DNA of 64,000 nucleotides from contig JAQRGA010000044.1 of assembly GCA_029237695.1 (NCBI GenBank), forward strand, positions 602,461 through 666,460. The letters run 5' to 3'. Positions 16,852 through 28,842 of this stretch are shown here, piece after piece. Each line of letters starts with the position of its first letter. Position 1 is the stretch's first letter. Both the position numbers and the translations under genes were made by a program. This DNA comes from Conchocele bisecta (taxonomy: Eukaryota; Mollusca; Bivalvia; Lucinida; Thyasiridae). Below the pieces are notes generated by a model, which ran no database searches, was not told the DNA's origin, and saw nothing but the letters and a program-made list of their open reading frames with translations.

Positions 16852-19800
16852 TAGCTAGGGGGCCAAGGGGTTCCACCTGTCATGGGATGCTGTAAAAGGT
16901 TGTGTGGTATCAATGTGTTCAGTAGACCTTCACAAACAACTTCCAGGTGCACAACCCGAAAAATGTACTACTGGAAAAAATTTACAACCGTTTTCAAGAT
17001 GGCCGCCGTCAAATATGAATTTTCTATATTTATTGAATATCGTTGAAGATATAGTCACACATTTTACTGCAATACTAAGGTTCTTTATGTTATAGAGTTT
17101 ATTTGATAAATCGGTGAATGGAAAACATCACTGGTAGATAAAGAATCCAAGATGGCCGCCAAAATACATGCAGTACATCGTAACATGGCCTGCAAAATTA
17201 TTGACGACAATTTTTCAATTTATTAATGTGTCAGAGTATACTAATATCATTTTCTTCAATTGGTCTTCTCTAATATATGTAGTTACTGGTGGTGGTGGTG
17301 TTGTGATGTGTGAGATGTGTTCAACAACTGCCCGAAACATCACCGTAAGTTGATCGGGCATTTATGCAAGGTGCCTTTGTTGGTAGAAGAGCTGAGGGTC
17401 ACCACAACGGCGTCTAGATGTGGACAAGATGGAATAACGACTAATCCCCAGGCTCGAAGTAAGTGGGTGTATACGAAGGCATTGACTGCAACTGTCTCAT
17501 CAGAATTAAAGAGTATGCTACATCTAGATCCAGAAATAGATAATCCGCATCGTGAAAGTGGTCGTGTCAGAATCGAAAGAGATTGTCATGACATATTAAA
17601 GGTAGTTGCTGCAATCAAAACGAGCCCATTTGCAACACAACCACATCAACATAGCTACTGGTCAAAAGGCAGACCCAAATGTACAACAACAACTCTTGCA
17701 TGTTAAGCAAATCGGTAAGGACTCGTTAAATGATTCAATACAACAGAAGCAGAAGAAAACCAAAGTTGTGAAACTACAAACATTTGCTACTCAGAACAAA
17801 ACGTCAAAGTCGCGTAAAATAAAACTACAAAGTGGAAAAAGTTACGAAAGTGTACCTCTGCTTCGCATGATCCAGATTGCAGCAAGTGGTGGACAAATTG
17901 ATAGTATCAACTATATTGGCAATCATGAATGCAGCAAATATCCACCATCAATATTCACAGAAGATGGCCAGATGCGATCGGGTAATAAGGCAAACTTTGT
18001 CGATGCCATGAAAACAGAGACGAATGTGAGTTCGGTGGCCAAATTGCCAGAAAGCCAGCTCAAAACAGCAGTTATTGTTGATGCTATGTTTGCCATTCGT
18101 CATTGGTCTTTCCATAAAGATGAAACATTTGGGCAGATATCCCAGCGATACAAGCACAACTTGCTCTCAGACATACTGGTAAATACGGAATCGATTCACT
18201 TTTGCTGTGATAGATATAGGACACCAAGCTTGAAGAGAGCTAAAAGTAAAAAACGGAGCCTAAACAAACCATCTGAACCCAAAGTATATGATATACAAGA
18301 ACAAATTCGTTCTCCAAAACCACTCGAGTTCTTTTCAGTACCAGCCAACAAAGCTGGATTACAGAGATTCCTATGTGACACTTGGTTGATATCCGAAACT
18401 GAAGCCCATCTCTGAATTATGTCAATCTGTATCTTGGAGGTGGATTTAGTGAAGAAACAAAGACTTTTAAAATTAGTCATGGTTCTTCTACCCCTGTCCC
18501 CGAACTTGAATCCACTCAGGAGGAAGCAGACACGCGAATTGTGCTGCATGCAATCCACAGTGTTAATCATGAACACACTCAACGCTTGGTCATTCATAGC
18601 AACGACACAGACGTGATTTTCATCTTAGTCTATTATATAGCATCTCTACTGAAAGATTTGTCAGAAATATGGATTAGAACAGACAGTGATGCATACCTGC
18701 CTATACACGATATAGCTGCAGCATTAGGACCATCTCGATGCCGATCCCTTCCCTTCATTCATAGCCTGAGTGGAAGAGACACCACAAGTTTCTTCTATTA
18801 TACCAGTAAGAAGACATGGTTATCCATCTGCCAGCGATGCAAGACTTTGCCGAAACTCCTGACGTATTCCAGCTTGATGACAATGTAGCCAAAGAAACAA
18901 AGCAACTGATGATTTGAGTGTATGCTAAATCAACCGATGCAGGCCAATCTCTTGCTGACATTCGAGCTCACAAATTTCTGAACAACAAATCAACACTGTT
19001 GAAGATTCTACCACCAACGGAAGGCATATTCCGTTCTCATCTAAAGCATGCAGCATTGGCAACCACAATAGTCAAGTCGGTGCACATTCCTAAGCCAACT
19101 CTACCTTCATTTGAGGAACTTGGATGGAATGCCAAAGGTGATAGCTATGTTCCCGTAACAACGTCTGAACCACTATGGCCTCAATAAATGGCCAGATCGA
19201 TTGCCTGCAGTTGTACCAAAGGGTGTGGTAATAGATGTTCATGTGTGAAGAGAGGTGTACCATGCTATATTGCTTGTCGATGCACTGGATCGCAAGAGAA
19301 GTGTTCTCACGGCTGATGACTTGAACAGTGACATAAGTGAGAGCTATATATAAACAGTGCACAAGTAGTGAATGTAAAGCGAATGCATCACATACATCGT
19401 GTTATTCTTTATTTGTTATTACAGAATTTAAGAACTATACATATCAGTATATAAAACAAAGAAACTCAGCAGATGAAAAATACATGTATGCATAAAACAT
19501 TGGTAAAATATTCTGAATTCAATGACCAAAAATAACAGTTGTTTGATAGTATACTTTCATCTAAAATCTATAATTGCATTAATAATGTATGCGACACACT
19601 CGCTTTAACATGAAGTAATGTGTACCTCATACGATAGTATTTTGACTGAATAATGCGTGCTACAGCAATTGTTGCCAAAGAAATTGCAACTTTTATTTAA
19701 TGTTCAACTTATTTTATTTTTTTTGTGTATTTCTGGCGGCCATATTGTCTGTCATGTCCATTTTTTTTATAATTAACAACCTGATGTATCACCTGATGGT

Positions 19801-20064
19801 ATGAATGTATGCTGTGACCCATAGCACATAGGTTTAGCAACAGGAATTGTGACTATATGTGCATTTATACCAGCTATTTAGTCATAAGTATATTTTACGG
19901 CGGCTATTTTGTAAGTGGCTGCCATTTCTTTCCAGTAGCACATTTTTCGGGTTGTGCACCTGGAAATTGTTTGTGAAGGGTTCCTGAACACATTGATACC
20001 ACACAACCTTTTACAGCATCCCATGACAGGTTGACCCCAAAAATGGGCTTTGGCCCCCTAGCTA
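16852..20064 (+). mobile_element. Long-inverted-repeat element encoding a PIN-like nuclease and CXC domain (decayed)
   Basis: The ends match in inverse orientation for about 155-165 bp: left 16852-17008, right 19899-20064, beginning TAGCTAGGGGGCC. A TAC triplet flanks both outer edges and may be a 3-bp target duplication. The interior carries one rightward gene (about 17300-19315) broken by several frameshifts. No DDE transposase is present. The inner edges of both ends contain an AAGATGGCCGCC-like word that also recurs in the next repeat region to the right. Confidence 0.7.
17317..19315 (+). pseudogene. PIN/FEN1-like nuclease gene with C-terminal tesmin-like CXC domain
   Basis: Frame segments: 17317-17650, 17606-18415, about 18427-18888, 18918-19187 and about 19187-19315. 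Key stretches are VIVDAMFAIRHWSFHKDETFG (about 18070), HFCCDRY (about 18199), STQEEADTRIVLHAIHS (about 18512), VIHSNDTDVIF (about 18589) and LPFIHSLSGRDTTSF (about 18748). The order Asp, then EEAD, then DTD matches the metal-binding acidic residues of PIN/FEN1-type nucleases. The last segment has CSCTKGCGNRCSC and further Cys pairs, as in tesmin/TSO1 CXC DNA-binding domains. I recognise the whole as a multicopy invertebrate family of uncertain function. The nuclease call is inference from motifs. At least three frameshifts make this copy inactive. Confidence 0.6.
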
Positions 20065-20602
20065 TACAGCAAATCCAAATATTTTGATCTTGTCATAACG
20101 ACCGATATGTATTAAATAATTTGGCCCTTTGGTGAAGTATTCCCGCCGTGACAGCCTATGACCAAGTCTATCCTGAATGCCCTCCGGATCCAGCTCCCGA
20201 AGGTATTCCAGTACCCGATTTCTGAATTTAACTTTACACAACTGTCTAAGTCATTTGTCATTGACCTTGTGCATGACAGACACGTGAGCCGGCTGTATAA
20301 TCAAGATATGATAGAAAATAATGAAGAAGTTTCATGTCCATCCAACCTACAGTTTCGGAGATAATGGGTTCCCAAAAACCTTCTGACTGCCTGCCAGACT
20401 GTCTGACATAATATGTCCTGTTTTTTCTCAAAACATATCCAAAGAATGCTATCACATATCTGTCCATGGGTTACAAGAATAGCGTTTGTTTACAAACCTA
20501 TTAACAAAACATTACTTTCGCCTTAACATTATTGGGGAAAGTATCCTCATAATAAACTACTTATTACGGCAGCTTAAAAGGGACATGCGCAATTCATTTT
20601 TC
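20065..20602. other. Host DNA without a recognisable feature
   Basis: One open frame of 68 codons (20158-20364) has no protein-like signal beyond its length. No tandem or inverted repeat is evident. Confidence 0.5.
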
Positions 20603-23600
20603 TATGTCGTTCCCACGAGATAGCATCTCGTTACCACGACATAGCATCTCGTTCGCACGACATAGCATCGCCTTCCCTCGAGATAGGTAGCCAATGAAAT
20701 TGAAGCATAATTACCGCCATATTAGTCCGACAGCCGGGAGCTTAACCTTCTTTTGATTAACATAGTTTTTTTATTGGCGACTTTGCTTGTCCATGCCATC
20801 CACATCCATAATCCGGGTAATGACACTCTGTCATCCTTGAGCGTTTTGAAAAATGTGCATAAATTCAAAATAGCCGCCAAACAGTTATATTATGCCGTGT
20901 GAGGTATTGAAGTAAAGAGCGTAAAGTGGATTTACTTGACTTATCAAATAAGCGGTCAACATTTTTAATATTCAAATCATTCACTTTGATATGGAAAAAA
21001 TCCAAAATGGCCGCCAAATGTGACATATTTTACAAATAACTACTCTCACACTCTTATCAAAGCAAACATGATACTGATATTGGATATATTGACACAATAA
21101 ACGCTTTCAGTACGTTCAATATGTTCGTAGACAAGTTGTTGAACAGGGGAAATCCAAGATGGCCGCCACATATAAATATAGTACCATATAACAATAATGT
21201 AAACGACTGATAATTAAGTATATAACTGTATATTAGCGCCATATCGTAGTAAATTGGTATAGATGTATTTGGCATATACTGAACGTGTTCAGTAACTTAG
21301 AAATATAATTAAATAACTGTGCCAATAGCAGAAGTAAAAAATGGCCGCCAAATATTTAAAAAAAAGTCACGTTGCAAATTGCATAATAATTACTGAGGCT
21401 ACTGATTAATTTAAACATATTAGGATACATATATCAGGGTTATGGACACATTGAACGTTTTGTGTAACTTCCAAATGTAATTTTAGACAATTGTGTCGAT
21501 AGAAGAAGCCTTAGATGGCCGCCAGATAGACATTACCGTGCAATGACAATCATAATGTGTAATGATTAAAATATGAAATGTCACGTTGACCTATTTCAAA
21601 GAAAACACATATTTATGTGTCAATCTTGTTTTCTTTTGTAACCTTGTTATGTAATTAGACACGTGTTCCAATAGAAGTCCAAGTCGGCTGCCAAATATAA
21701 ATGATAGCAATCATCGTTTAACAATTAAGTTATATAATTAAGTTCAGTCCAGCTCCATAGGAACACTGTTTTAGCACTATTTTACTTGAGAATAAAGTAA
21801 CATTTTCTATAACTCCTTTATACATGTACGCTCACACATGTGTCACTACATGTAACTTCCAAGTTGGTATTCCAATATAATTAGATACTTTATAGTAGCA
21901 ATCAAATTGTTTATAATAGCTATTTTCCTTTTTATCATTTTTGTTTTTGCAAATAATGCTTTTCTTAAGTAAATATATTAGTTATCATACCGATGAACCA
22001 GTCAGCCAATATAACCATGCAATTTCATACGTTATATATCAAAAGTGTTTTATTTTACACAGGTATTGAGAAAAAAAAAATGTTCAAATGGAGTGTTTTC
22101 ACAATGCTTGTGTTCCACTTTTCTGGCGAAACCCACATGCATCCACTCAATTGGTGCAATGAATTCACTTAGACAAGACGTTATTAATGTATGTACCCGA
22201 TGTATGTACGTACAACTGCGTATGAAGTGCTAACCTATGTTTAGCTGTTGCGTGGTTTACTGTGTTTGCAACATTTCTACAAATGTATGTCCACGACGAT
22301 TGCATAATAATGACATGATTATTAAAATAGAGAACACAGTAGAAAAGTGAGACCCATAAACTCATGAAAAGAAGAAACCAACGCAATAAATGCTTCATAA
22401 TAAACAAATTACATGTGCACATCGGTGATCGCAGAACCTTTCACACGGCACAAACATGCACTACACGATCAGCGGTGTACGGTCCCAAAACGAAAGCAAC
22501 AGTGCATGCACTACATAAACAGTATAACAAATTCAAAGCAAGCGCAACAACAACTATTCCCCTATGAACTACTGGTAAAGTAACAGGAACATCAAATCCC
22601 AATGAAGTACAGTACATGGAGACATGACCAGAAGGATGCCACCTTGGACAGGACAGTGCATAAAACAGAACACTTGCATGGTTGAACCTGAACTGTTTAG
22701 CAAACCTCCCGCTTACGTCGACATCATGCTTCAAAAGGACATCAACATACAAGGCTATCAAACAATTGAATAATATATTATGCGATAACGACAAACTAAT
22801 TACAACGAAGTACACAGTATACATGAAATGAAAGTTAATATTGTAGATACGACTATAAGAAAAGAAGAAGATATGATGACACAACAACACTAGCTGCAAG
22901 GGATGACAGTTGTTTAGCATTGTCATATTAGTATATTAAATCGTGAGTACTGCATTCCTTATATCCATTGCATGGTACCTTGAATGCTGTCATGTTGTAT
23001 ATATTGGTGTATACTATGTGTAGTGCAGTCTCCAATGACTATAACAGTTATTGTTACCGTGATTTAGTAGTGGCTCAACTGGAATGACTGTCGTATATAT
23101 CATTCCAATGTATATTAGTTGTGTCCACACTATAATATTTATTCTACATTATCTCAGTGTTTTTTCTCAGAATTATTGAATTTGTGATTAAAGTTGATTT
23201 CTTTGTTCAGCATTTACGTATGTTAGCATGTCATATGCATGCACTCCATATTGAGTTGTATGTAATAAAATCAACAGCACATGCATGTCAGACGTTGAAT
23301 TCCGATGTGTCATTGAAAATAAGAATGTTAGACATATTACATTGTCCCAGTTTACGCTCTTAAATTGCTGAATTTCTCATGTTAATGCAAGTATATGGCA
23401 CACTATATCTATTTGACAGCCATCTTGAAGTTGTGCAAAATTTCTTAAAACTCTCAAGGGTGACAGCTTGTCATCAGTTGGATTTCAAAACTAGATGGTC
23501 TGGACATGCGAAGTCAGTAATAAAAACAAATGTTATTCAAAACTAGGTAAAGCCCAAAGTCGGCCTTTGGCTGCCGGACTATATTCAACTATGGTTGAAA

Positions 23601-23852
23601 GAAAAAATGGCGGTAATTATGCTGCATTTTCATTGGCTACCTATGTCGTGGGAACGAGATGCTATGTCGTGGTAACGAGATGCTATCTCGTGGGAACGAC
23701 ATAGCTAACTCGTGGTAACGAGATCTTATCTCGTGGGAACGAGGTTCTATCTCGTGGGAACGACATAGCTAACTCGTGGTAACGAGATCATATCTCGTGG
23801 GAACGAGATGCTATGTCGTGGTAACGAGATGCTATCTCGTGGGAACGACATA
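20603..23852. mobile_element. Element with satellite-type inverted ends
   Basis: The left end (20603-20745) and right end (about 23600-23852) are inverse copies built from repeats of CTATGTCGTGGGAACGAGAT and variants, followed inward by a unique stretch shared in inverse (GTAGCCAATGAAA ... CATAATTACCGCCAT). The right array is longer (about ten short units). The interior has no transposase or other protein-like frame, so it is a non-autonomous element or a large composite palindrome. Confidence 0.65.
20860..21715. repeat. Degenerate ~160-180-bp tandem repeats
   Basis: The word AARATGGCCGCCAAAT recurs at about 20873, 21002, 21157, 21337, 21514 and 21685, each followed by AT-rich sequence with ATAATAATGTAA-like stretches. 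The rest of the interior (21716-23600) is AT-rich and shows no gene. Confidence 0.6.
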
Positions 23853-24864
23853 CCATATTTTGTCCTCAATCTGTTTGCCATTGCACGACAACCCAAGTTG
23901 ATCCCTGACCCATCCAGCTCACTCTGAGGAAGAGAAATGTGAATCTAGTGATGGTTGCCTGCAATGTCACACAAATTCATATACAAATGTAATTACATGT
24001 GGTCTTTGTTCACAGGTGGTCTTCACAGGTGGTCTTTGTTCACAGGGTCATTTATGTAGTAATTGAGTAATTGGGAAACCAAAAGCGTGGTTGCTATAGA
24101 AAGATAACTGCTACTCGGAGGGAGGTGGTCTTTAGCACAGGTTTGACTGTATTGTCTGATATTTTATACAGTATTTAATGTGGGAAACACTGTTAGCTGG
24201 CGCCAGTCGATCATGCGGCCCTCTAATAATAACACATGATATTCCCATACACATTCAAGTTGATTTTATATTTGAGAGTTCCAGATCAGATCTGTGTTTG
24301 TCTTGGATTCATTTCCTGCTCAAGGTAAAGCACTATTCCACCACGAAGTATATTACACTTATCATGCAGTCCTGAAATCTCTGGCGCCATGAAAGTTTAA
24401 ATTTCACAAACGTTCAAAATTATTGTCATAACAGCCGCATCATTGTATGTTTGTCAAATGTCCTTTGTGTTCAAATTGGCAACGTGTAGTGGCTTTAGAT
24501 GAAATTAATGTATTATAATTGTATGTAAGGCAGTCATGGTGTTTAATTACTGCACACGAAATAGTACACTGTATATGCTGATATATGGCTACAAGAGACA
24601 CAAACGTATTGTTGTTTGAATGTACATGTATATACATGTACATGTATAATTATTATTAATATTATTTGTATATACATGTACATGTATCAATATATCATAT
24701 ACAGCAGTGGCAGATCCAGGATTTCACCAAAGGGGCGGAGGGAGGGGCCACTTGAAATTAGATGACTGAGTGTAGCGAGCGAGTTGGCTAGGGGGTCCGG
24801 GGGCATGTTGCTATACAATACTTAGAAAATGAAATTTATAAAATGGTCATGTTTAATGTAAACA
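23853..24864. other. Host DNA with AT-rich palindrome and transposon-like remnant
   Basis: 24620-24690 is built from inverse copies of TGTATATACATGTACATGTA. 24705-24800 (GCAGTGGCAGATCCAGGATTT, then GGGGGTCCGGGGGCA) resembles the end of a degraded transposon; a similar GGGGCGGATCCAG start occurs at 29355. No coding sequence seen. Confidence 0.45.
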
Positions 24865-24868
24865 TTAA

Positions 24869-25429
24869 AGGGGCATTTCAACGATTTTTACATTTTGTGT
24901 CTATCTTTTCTGTAATGAGGAATGAAATACAATTATTATTATCATTCCGAAAACGTATATTGCATGTTTAGAAAGTCTTCCGTAAACAAATAATAATTGG
25001 TGTTTGTCCACATTTTTATTTCTGTATACATATATATACAGAAATTAGCGATATGTGTAATTGGTGCCAAATCGTACCTACATGTACACGACTACGTGAC
25101 TGTTGCTCTACTTAACCACCAAGGTGCGTAAATATTAACTTTTTTTCATACAAGGTCCGCCGTAATGAATTCAACAATATACACAAGTTGCGGAAAATGT
25201 TTGCCTTCATTGCGCATGCGTAATAACAAATGCATGATTTCACGTAGCTAAATATCCCCAAGGGTCGAGGGTTCGTATCCCTCCTCAGGCATAATTATTA
25301 TGTTTTTTAATATTTTCTTTACTTTTAACCTCGTTATTATTGGTAAATCATGTCGTTATGTACATAGAATGAAAATATTGACTGAATCACACACTTTCAA
25401 TGTTTGGGTAAACTCGTTGCAATGCCCCT
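24869..25429. mobile_element. TTAA-flanked miniature transposon (561 bp)
   Basis: Inverse ends AGGGGCATTTCAACGA / TCGTTGCAATGCCCCT are flanked by TTAA on both sides (24865-24868 and 25430-25433), as for piggyBac- or Kolobok-type transposition. It contains a perfect tRNA-like T-arm (GAGGG-TTCGTAT-CCCTC at about 25265-25282), probably a nested SINE fragment. There is no transposase frame. Confidence 0.75.
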
Positions 25430-25609
25430 TTAATAGGCCTACCTGTATTGCACTTTTAATAACTGCTGGGCTCCAGTTTATCCTCCGCTTAAGTCCCAGT
25501 CGCTTCATGTGACGTCTCAAATGGCGACGACTACGAAGGAAAAAAAACTAATTAGAGTATACAAGCTAAGCGTATTAATGATCTTACATGTCTATAGCCA
25601 CTGCAATAT

Positions 25610-25830
25610 ATAAAGAGCTAGATGGGCCAAAGATGCAATTACACAACATATCTCTAGTCAAAGCCCCAGATCGGGATCTAGACTGGCCAAACATCACACA
25701 AGCCCCATTCTCTCATTGCAGCCACAGATCAGGAGCTAAACTGAGCACAAATGCCATACACCCCATATCTCCAGTCACAACCACAGATCGGGAGCTAGAT
25801 TGGCTGGGTGATTCTATAATTTTTAACATA
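25610..25830 (+). repeat. Tandem ~67-bp repeat, three units
   Basis: Units contain CAGATCGGGAGCTAGATTGG and CAAGCCCCATATCTCCAGTCACA. A related single unit lies at about 63085-63115. Confidence 0.6.
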
Positions 25831-26317
25831 TGCTACATCCCGAAAACTGTTTTGGCAGTACAAAGTTGTAATATTACATGTTTTCTTTAGCTCTTTTCAC
25901 ATAAAGTGGCAAATCCATCTGATTAATGCAAATCGTTACTAATCTAACAGATGTCCATTTTCTATTTTGGTGAAAAGAGTCGACCGAAGTATCATACCAC
26001 TCCGAAATTGCAATGTTCCTATGCGAGAAAATCAAAATTCTACTTCACAAATATGCATATGGGATAGCAAATAAAGTGTCTTTGCAACTAGTATGTTAGT
26101 TTCTGATGTATACAGAGATAAATGGTTAAAGGATCTAATGTTCACTGTGGGTTTTTTTTTCAATCACAATTTGAGTGTAAGTACGTCCCTCAGATATATG
26201 TCATTTATGTAATGTTTGAATAAATGTGGCAATTTGTTGATTATCAACCCTGTTTAAACTGTTTAAGATATGTCAATACATTATAGCTGATTCCCAGTAA
26301 ACGTAATATGGAGACAT

Positions 26318-26680
26318 ATATAGAATATCAGGCTAGTGTCTTTTGATATCAAGTTTATCAAGCAAGGCTAGGACACGCGTAGGAATTCCTCGGCTTGCCG
26401 AGGAATTCCTACCGTTTCCGAGCCGAGCCTGATAAACTTGATGCATGTATCAAAATACACTAGCCTGGTATTCTATTTATCAGGTAACGTTTTATGCTCG
26501 AAAATGACATTAGATGACGTCGTATTTTATGGACAGAACACGGACTTGTTTACGTTGCGTCATTACTCTGACGTCATTCGGTAACGTCACGTGACGTCAT
26601 CCGACCAATGGAACGTCAGTATTCACTTCGTTGTAACCCGGATGTTTATATCAGGTCAATGCCTGATACAACAATATGTT
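26318..26680. mobile_element. Dispersed repeat family R2 with hairpin and CRE/CCAAT-like block, copy 1
   Basis: Starts with CAGGCTAGTGTCTTTTGATATC and has a perfect 15-bp hairpin (26379-26393/26398-26412) and an inverse ATCAAGTTTATC/GATAAACTTGAT pair. It then has a block with TGACGTCA (26569-26576 and 26592-26599), CACGTG (26588-26593) and CCAAT (26605-26609). It is almost identical to 38878-39225; a fragment lies at 46150-46240. Confidence 0.75.
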
Positions 26681-26685
26681 ATCAT

Positions 26686-26925
26686 TTCGTCAAGGGCAGA
26701 TAACTCCGAAAGTACAAAATCCAGAGTCGTCCTTCTTGCACAAGACACGCCTTCAGGTGGTGATGTACAAATGTGTGAAGTATCATGAAGATATTCCTAG
26801 CGGTAAATGACTTATGCTCCGTACAAGGATCTAAACAAGGCGAACATTTCGTCAAGGGCAGATAACTCTTAAAGTACTTATGTCCTTTTTGCACGCGACA
26901 TGCCTTTAGGTGGTGATGTATACAG
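26686..26925 (+). repeat. Two direct copies of a ~70-bp unit
   Basis: ATTTCGTCAAGGGCAGATAA begins at about 26686 and 26846, each followed by TCCTT.TTGCAC.xGACA and CCTT.AGGTGGTGATGTA. The spacing is about 160 bp. Confidence 0.7.
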
Positions 26926-27153
26926 GACTATTTTCTTTTTCTCTCTATATATATACACCCTATTCTGGACCTATCTTCATTTCAGTACATTCAGTACTTT
27001 GATTACATATATGTAAAATAAGATGCTGTGTCGGTATTGGCAGTGAAATTTATCGGCAATGTCACAATGTATAAACATACTTTACATTTCATATAAGTCA
27101 CATGACACTGACAGTACCATTATCTTTTCCATATAGAGCTAATGTATTATATA

Positions 27154-28730
27154 TACTCAACAAAACTAGAAACGTCCTTGTTTTATAGCCGGTGTAGCTC
27201 TGTCTATGTATGTACCACATGTTCAAAGTACATGTATTTTAAACCGTGGCGATGTTCAGAATATGATCGTGTAGAGTTTAACCGATACACACGGTTTACA
27301 TAGCGGCCAGTGACCGGAACGTTGATTTCCACTTTTTGCACGTGCATGCTATACTTGTCATCGATAAGGTGATTCAGTTCATGTCGTACCATTCATGCGA
27401 TAGGGGCTATTCGGAAAATTAAAAAACTTTTTTAATTTTTCACTGTTTTCGATATGCCACGGCTTTCCGAAAACGAGCGAAATCAGGCAATTGGGATGCT
27501 TGCGGGTGGTATGGCCGCCAGGGCGGTCGCGCCTCGGTTTGGTTGCTGTCGGAAGACGATTGATCGTCTTGCAGCCCGGTACCAGCAGACTGGGGCTGTT
27601 CACGACCGGCAGCGACCTGGTAGGCCTCGTGTAACGACGGCTAGAGCCGATCGTTACATTACGTTGACGCACTTACGTCAACGTCGATTGGCAGCCACAG
27701 TCACTGCTAGGCGATACGGTGTCTCAGGGCAGACCATTCGCAACCGGTTACGTCGTAACGCCCAACCAATCCGGGCACGCCGCCCGTACACTGGTCAGAT
27801 AATGACCCAACGTCACCGTGCTGCCAGACTGTTATGGGCGCGACGTCATCTGAACTGGAGAAGGGCTGACTGGAACCGAGTTTTGTTCACCGATGAATCT
27901 CGGTTCACAGTTAGTCATGCTGACGGAAGATTACGGGTATACAGGCGTAAAAATGAAAGATTCACCGATTGTTGCATTGTTGAGAAGAACAGGTTTGGGG
28001 GAGGAGCGTAATGTCTGGGGTGGGATCATGGGAAACCGGAAGACAGATTTGGTTGTTGTACAGGGCAACATCAATGCACAACGTTATGTTGCAGATGTGC
28101 TAAATGCATATGCCTTACCATTTATCCGTCAGCATGGTCCTGGTGTGACATTGATGCACGACAATGCCCGCCCTCACGTAGCCAGGGTCACCACTCAATA
28201 CTTACAGCAAAACAACGTCGACGTCATGCCATGGCCCGCGGTCTCCCCGGATCTCAATCCCATTGAGCACATATGGGATGAGCTGGGCCGCAAAGCACGA
28301 GCTAACCATCAGATTGACAATGTTCGCGATCTTACACGGGCGTTACAACGGGAATGGAGGAATTTGCCCAACGCACTGGTATTGCGTTACGTCACGTCGA
28401 TGCGGCGTAGGATCATTGCATGCATTCATGCAAATGGTGGCCACACTCGGTACTAACGAGATTTACTGAATTTGCCACATTACTTATTGAAATTCCATCT
28501 CTAAACATTAAGTAACACATTTCTGAGTTTTTGTGATTTTTTATTTTGACCCCTACCGCCCTTGGCCGGTTATCTCTCGAATATTTAACAAGATATCCAA
28601 ATGCAATTTATTGGCTTTGATACAGAAATGAATGAACTTGTTTTTCCATTTTGATTTTTAAAAGTAACCCTTTTGGTTTTTGATGAATCTTTCCTTAAAC
28701 ATGGAGGGACGTTTCTAGTTTTGCTCAGTA
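27154..28730 (+). mobile_element. Tc1/mariner-type DNA transposon
   Basis: Terminal inverted repeats of about 24-27 bp: the left end starts TACTCAACAAAACTAGAAAC at 27154, and the right inverse copy ends at 28730. It is flanked by TATA-rich sequence consistent with TA target duplication. The 1577-bp length and single transposase gene are standard for the group. Confidence 0.9.
27454..28456 (+). pseudogene. Tc1-type DD34E transposase, single frameshift
   Basis: About 335 codons. The N-terminal half has two helix-turn-helix regions (RAVAPRFGCCRKTIDRLAAR at about 24-43 and YGVSGQTIRNRLRR) separated by the GRPR motif (RPGRPRVT). The catalytic domain shows D in LFTDESRF, D in LMHDNARPH and E in LNPIEHIWDELG, with 34 residues between the last two (DD34E). 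The frame slips in the five-G run at 27997-28001, after which the overlapping frame continues to the stop at 28454-28456. Only that indel separates it from an intact gene, so the insertion is recent. Function in the family: cut-and-paste transposition at TA. Confidence 0.92.
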
Positions 28731-28743
28731 TATATACTCATAC

Positions 28744-28842
28744 CTGCCTGGCACAAATTCCTTCGTTGCAATTTAACAGCAACTGGATTTCTTCATTGGT
28801 ATAGCCACAAGCAAAATACCGGCGAATTGCCTCGTCACCCAT
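28744..28842 (-). pseudogene. Orphan first exon of an integrase-like (rve-type) gene, left copy
   Basis: On the minus strand an ATG at 28842 opens 33 codons including RRYFACGYTNEEIQLLL, ending exactly at CAG|GTATGAG, a good splice donor (phase 0). The peptide resembles the N-terminal helix-turn-helix of a widespread family of host-encoded integrase-core proteins in animals (recalled similarity, not searched). The next 12 bases lead into the Tc1 element, so downstream exons are not adjacent. Confidence 0.45.

Noticed and set aside
20158..20364. 68-codon open frame
   Set aside because: Isolated, no motif, no neighbouring exon or splice pattern that would support a gene.
22441..22926. 161-codon minus-strand frame inside the satellite-ended element
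   Set aside because: Low-complexity hydrophobic translation of AT-rich DNA, no recognisable domain and no plausible start context.
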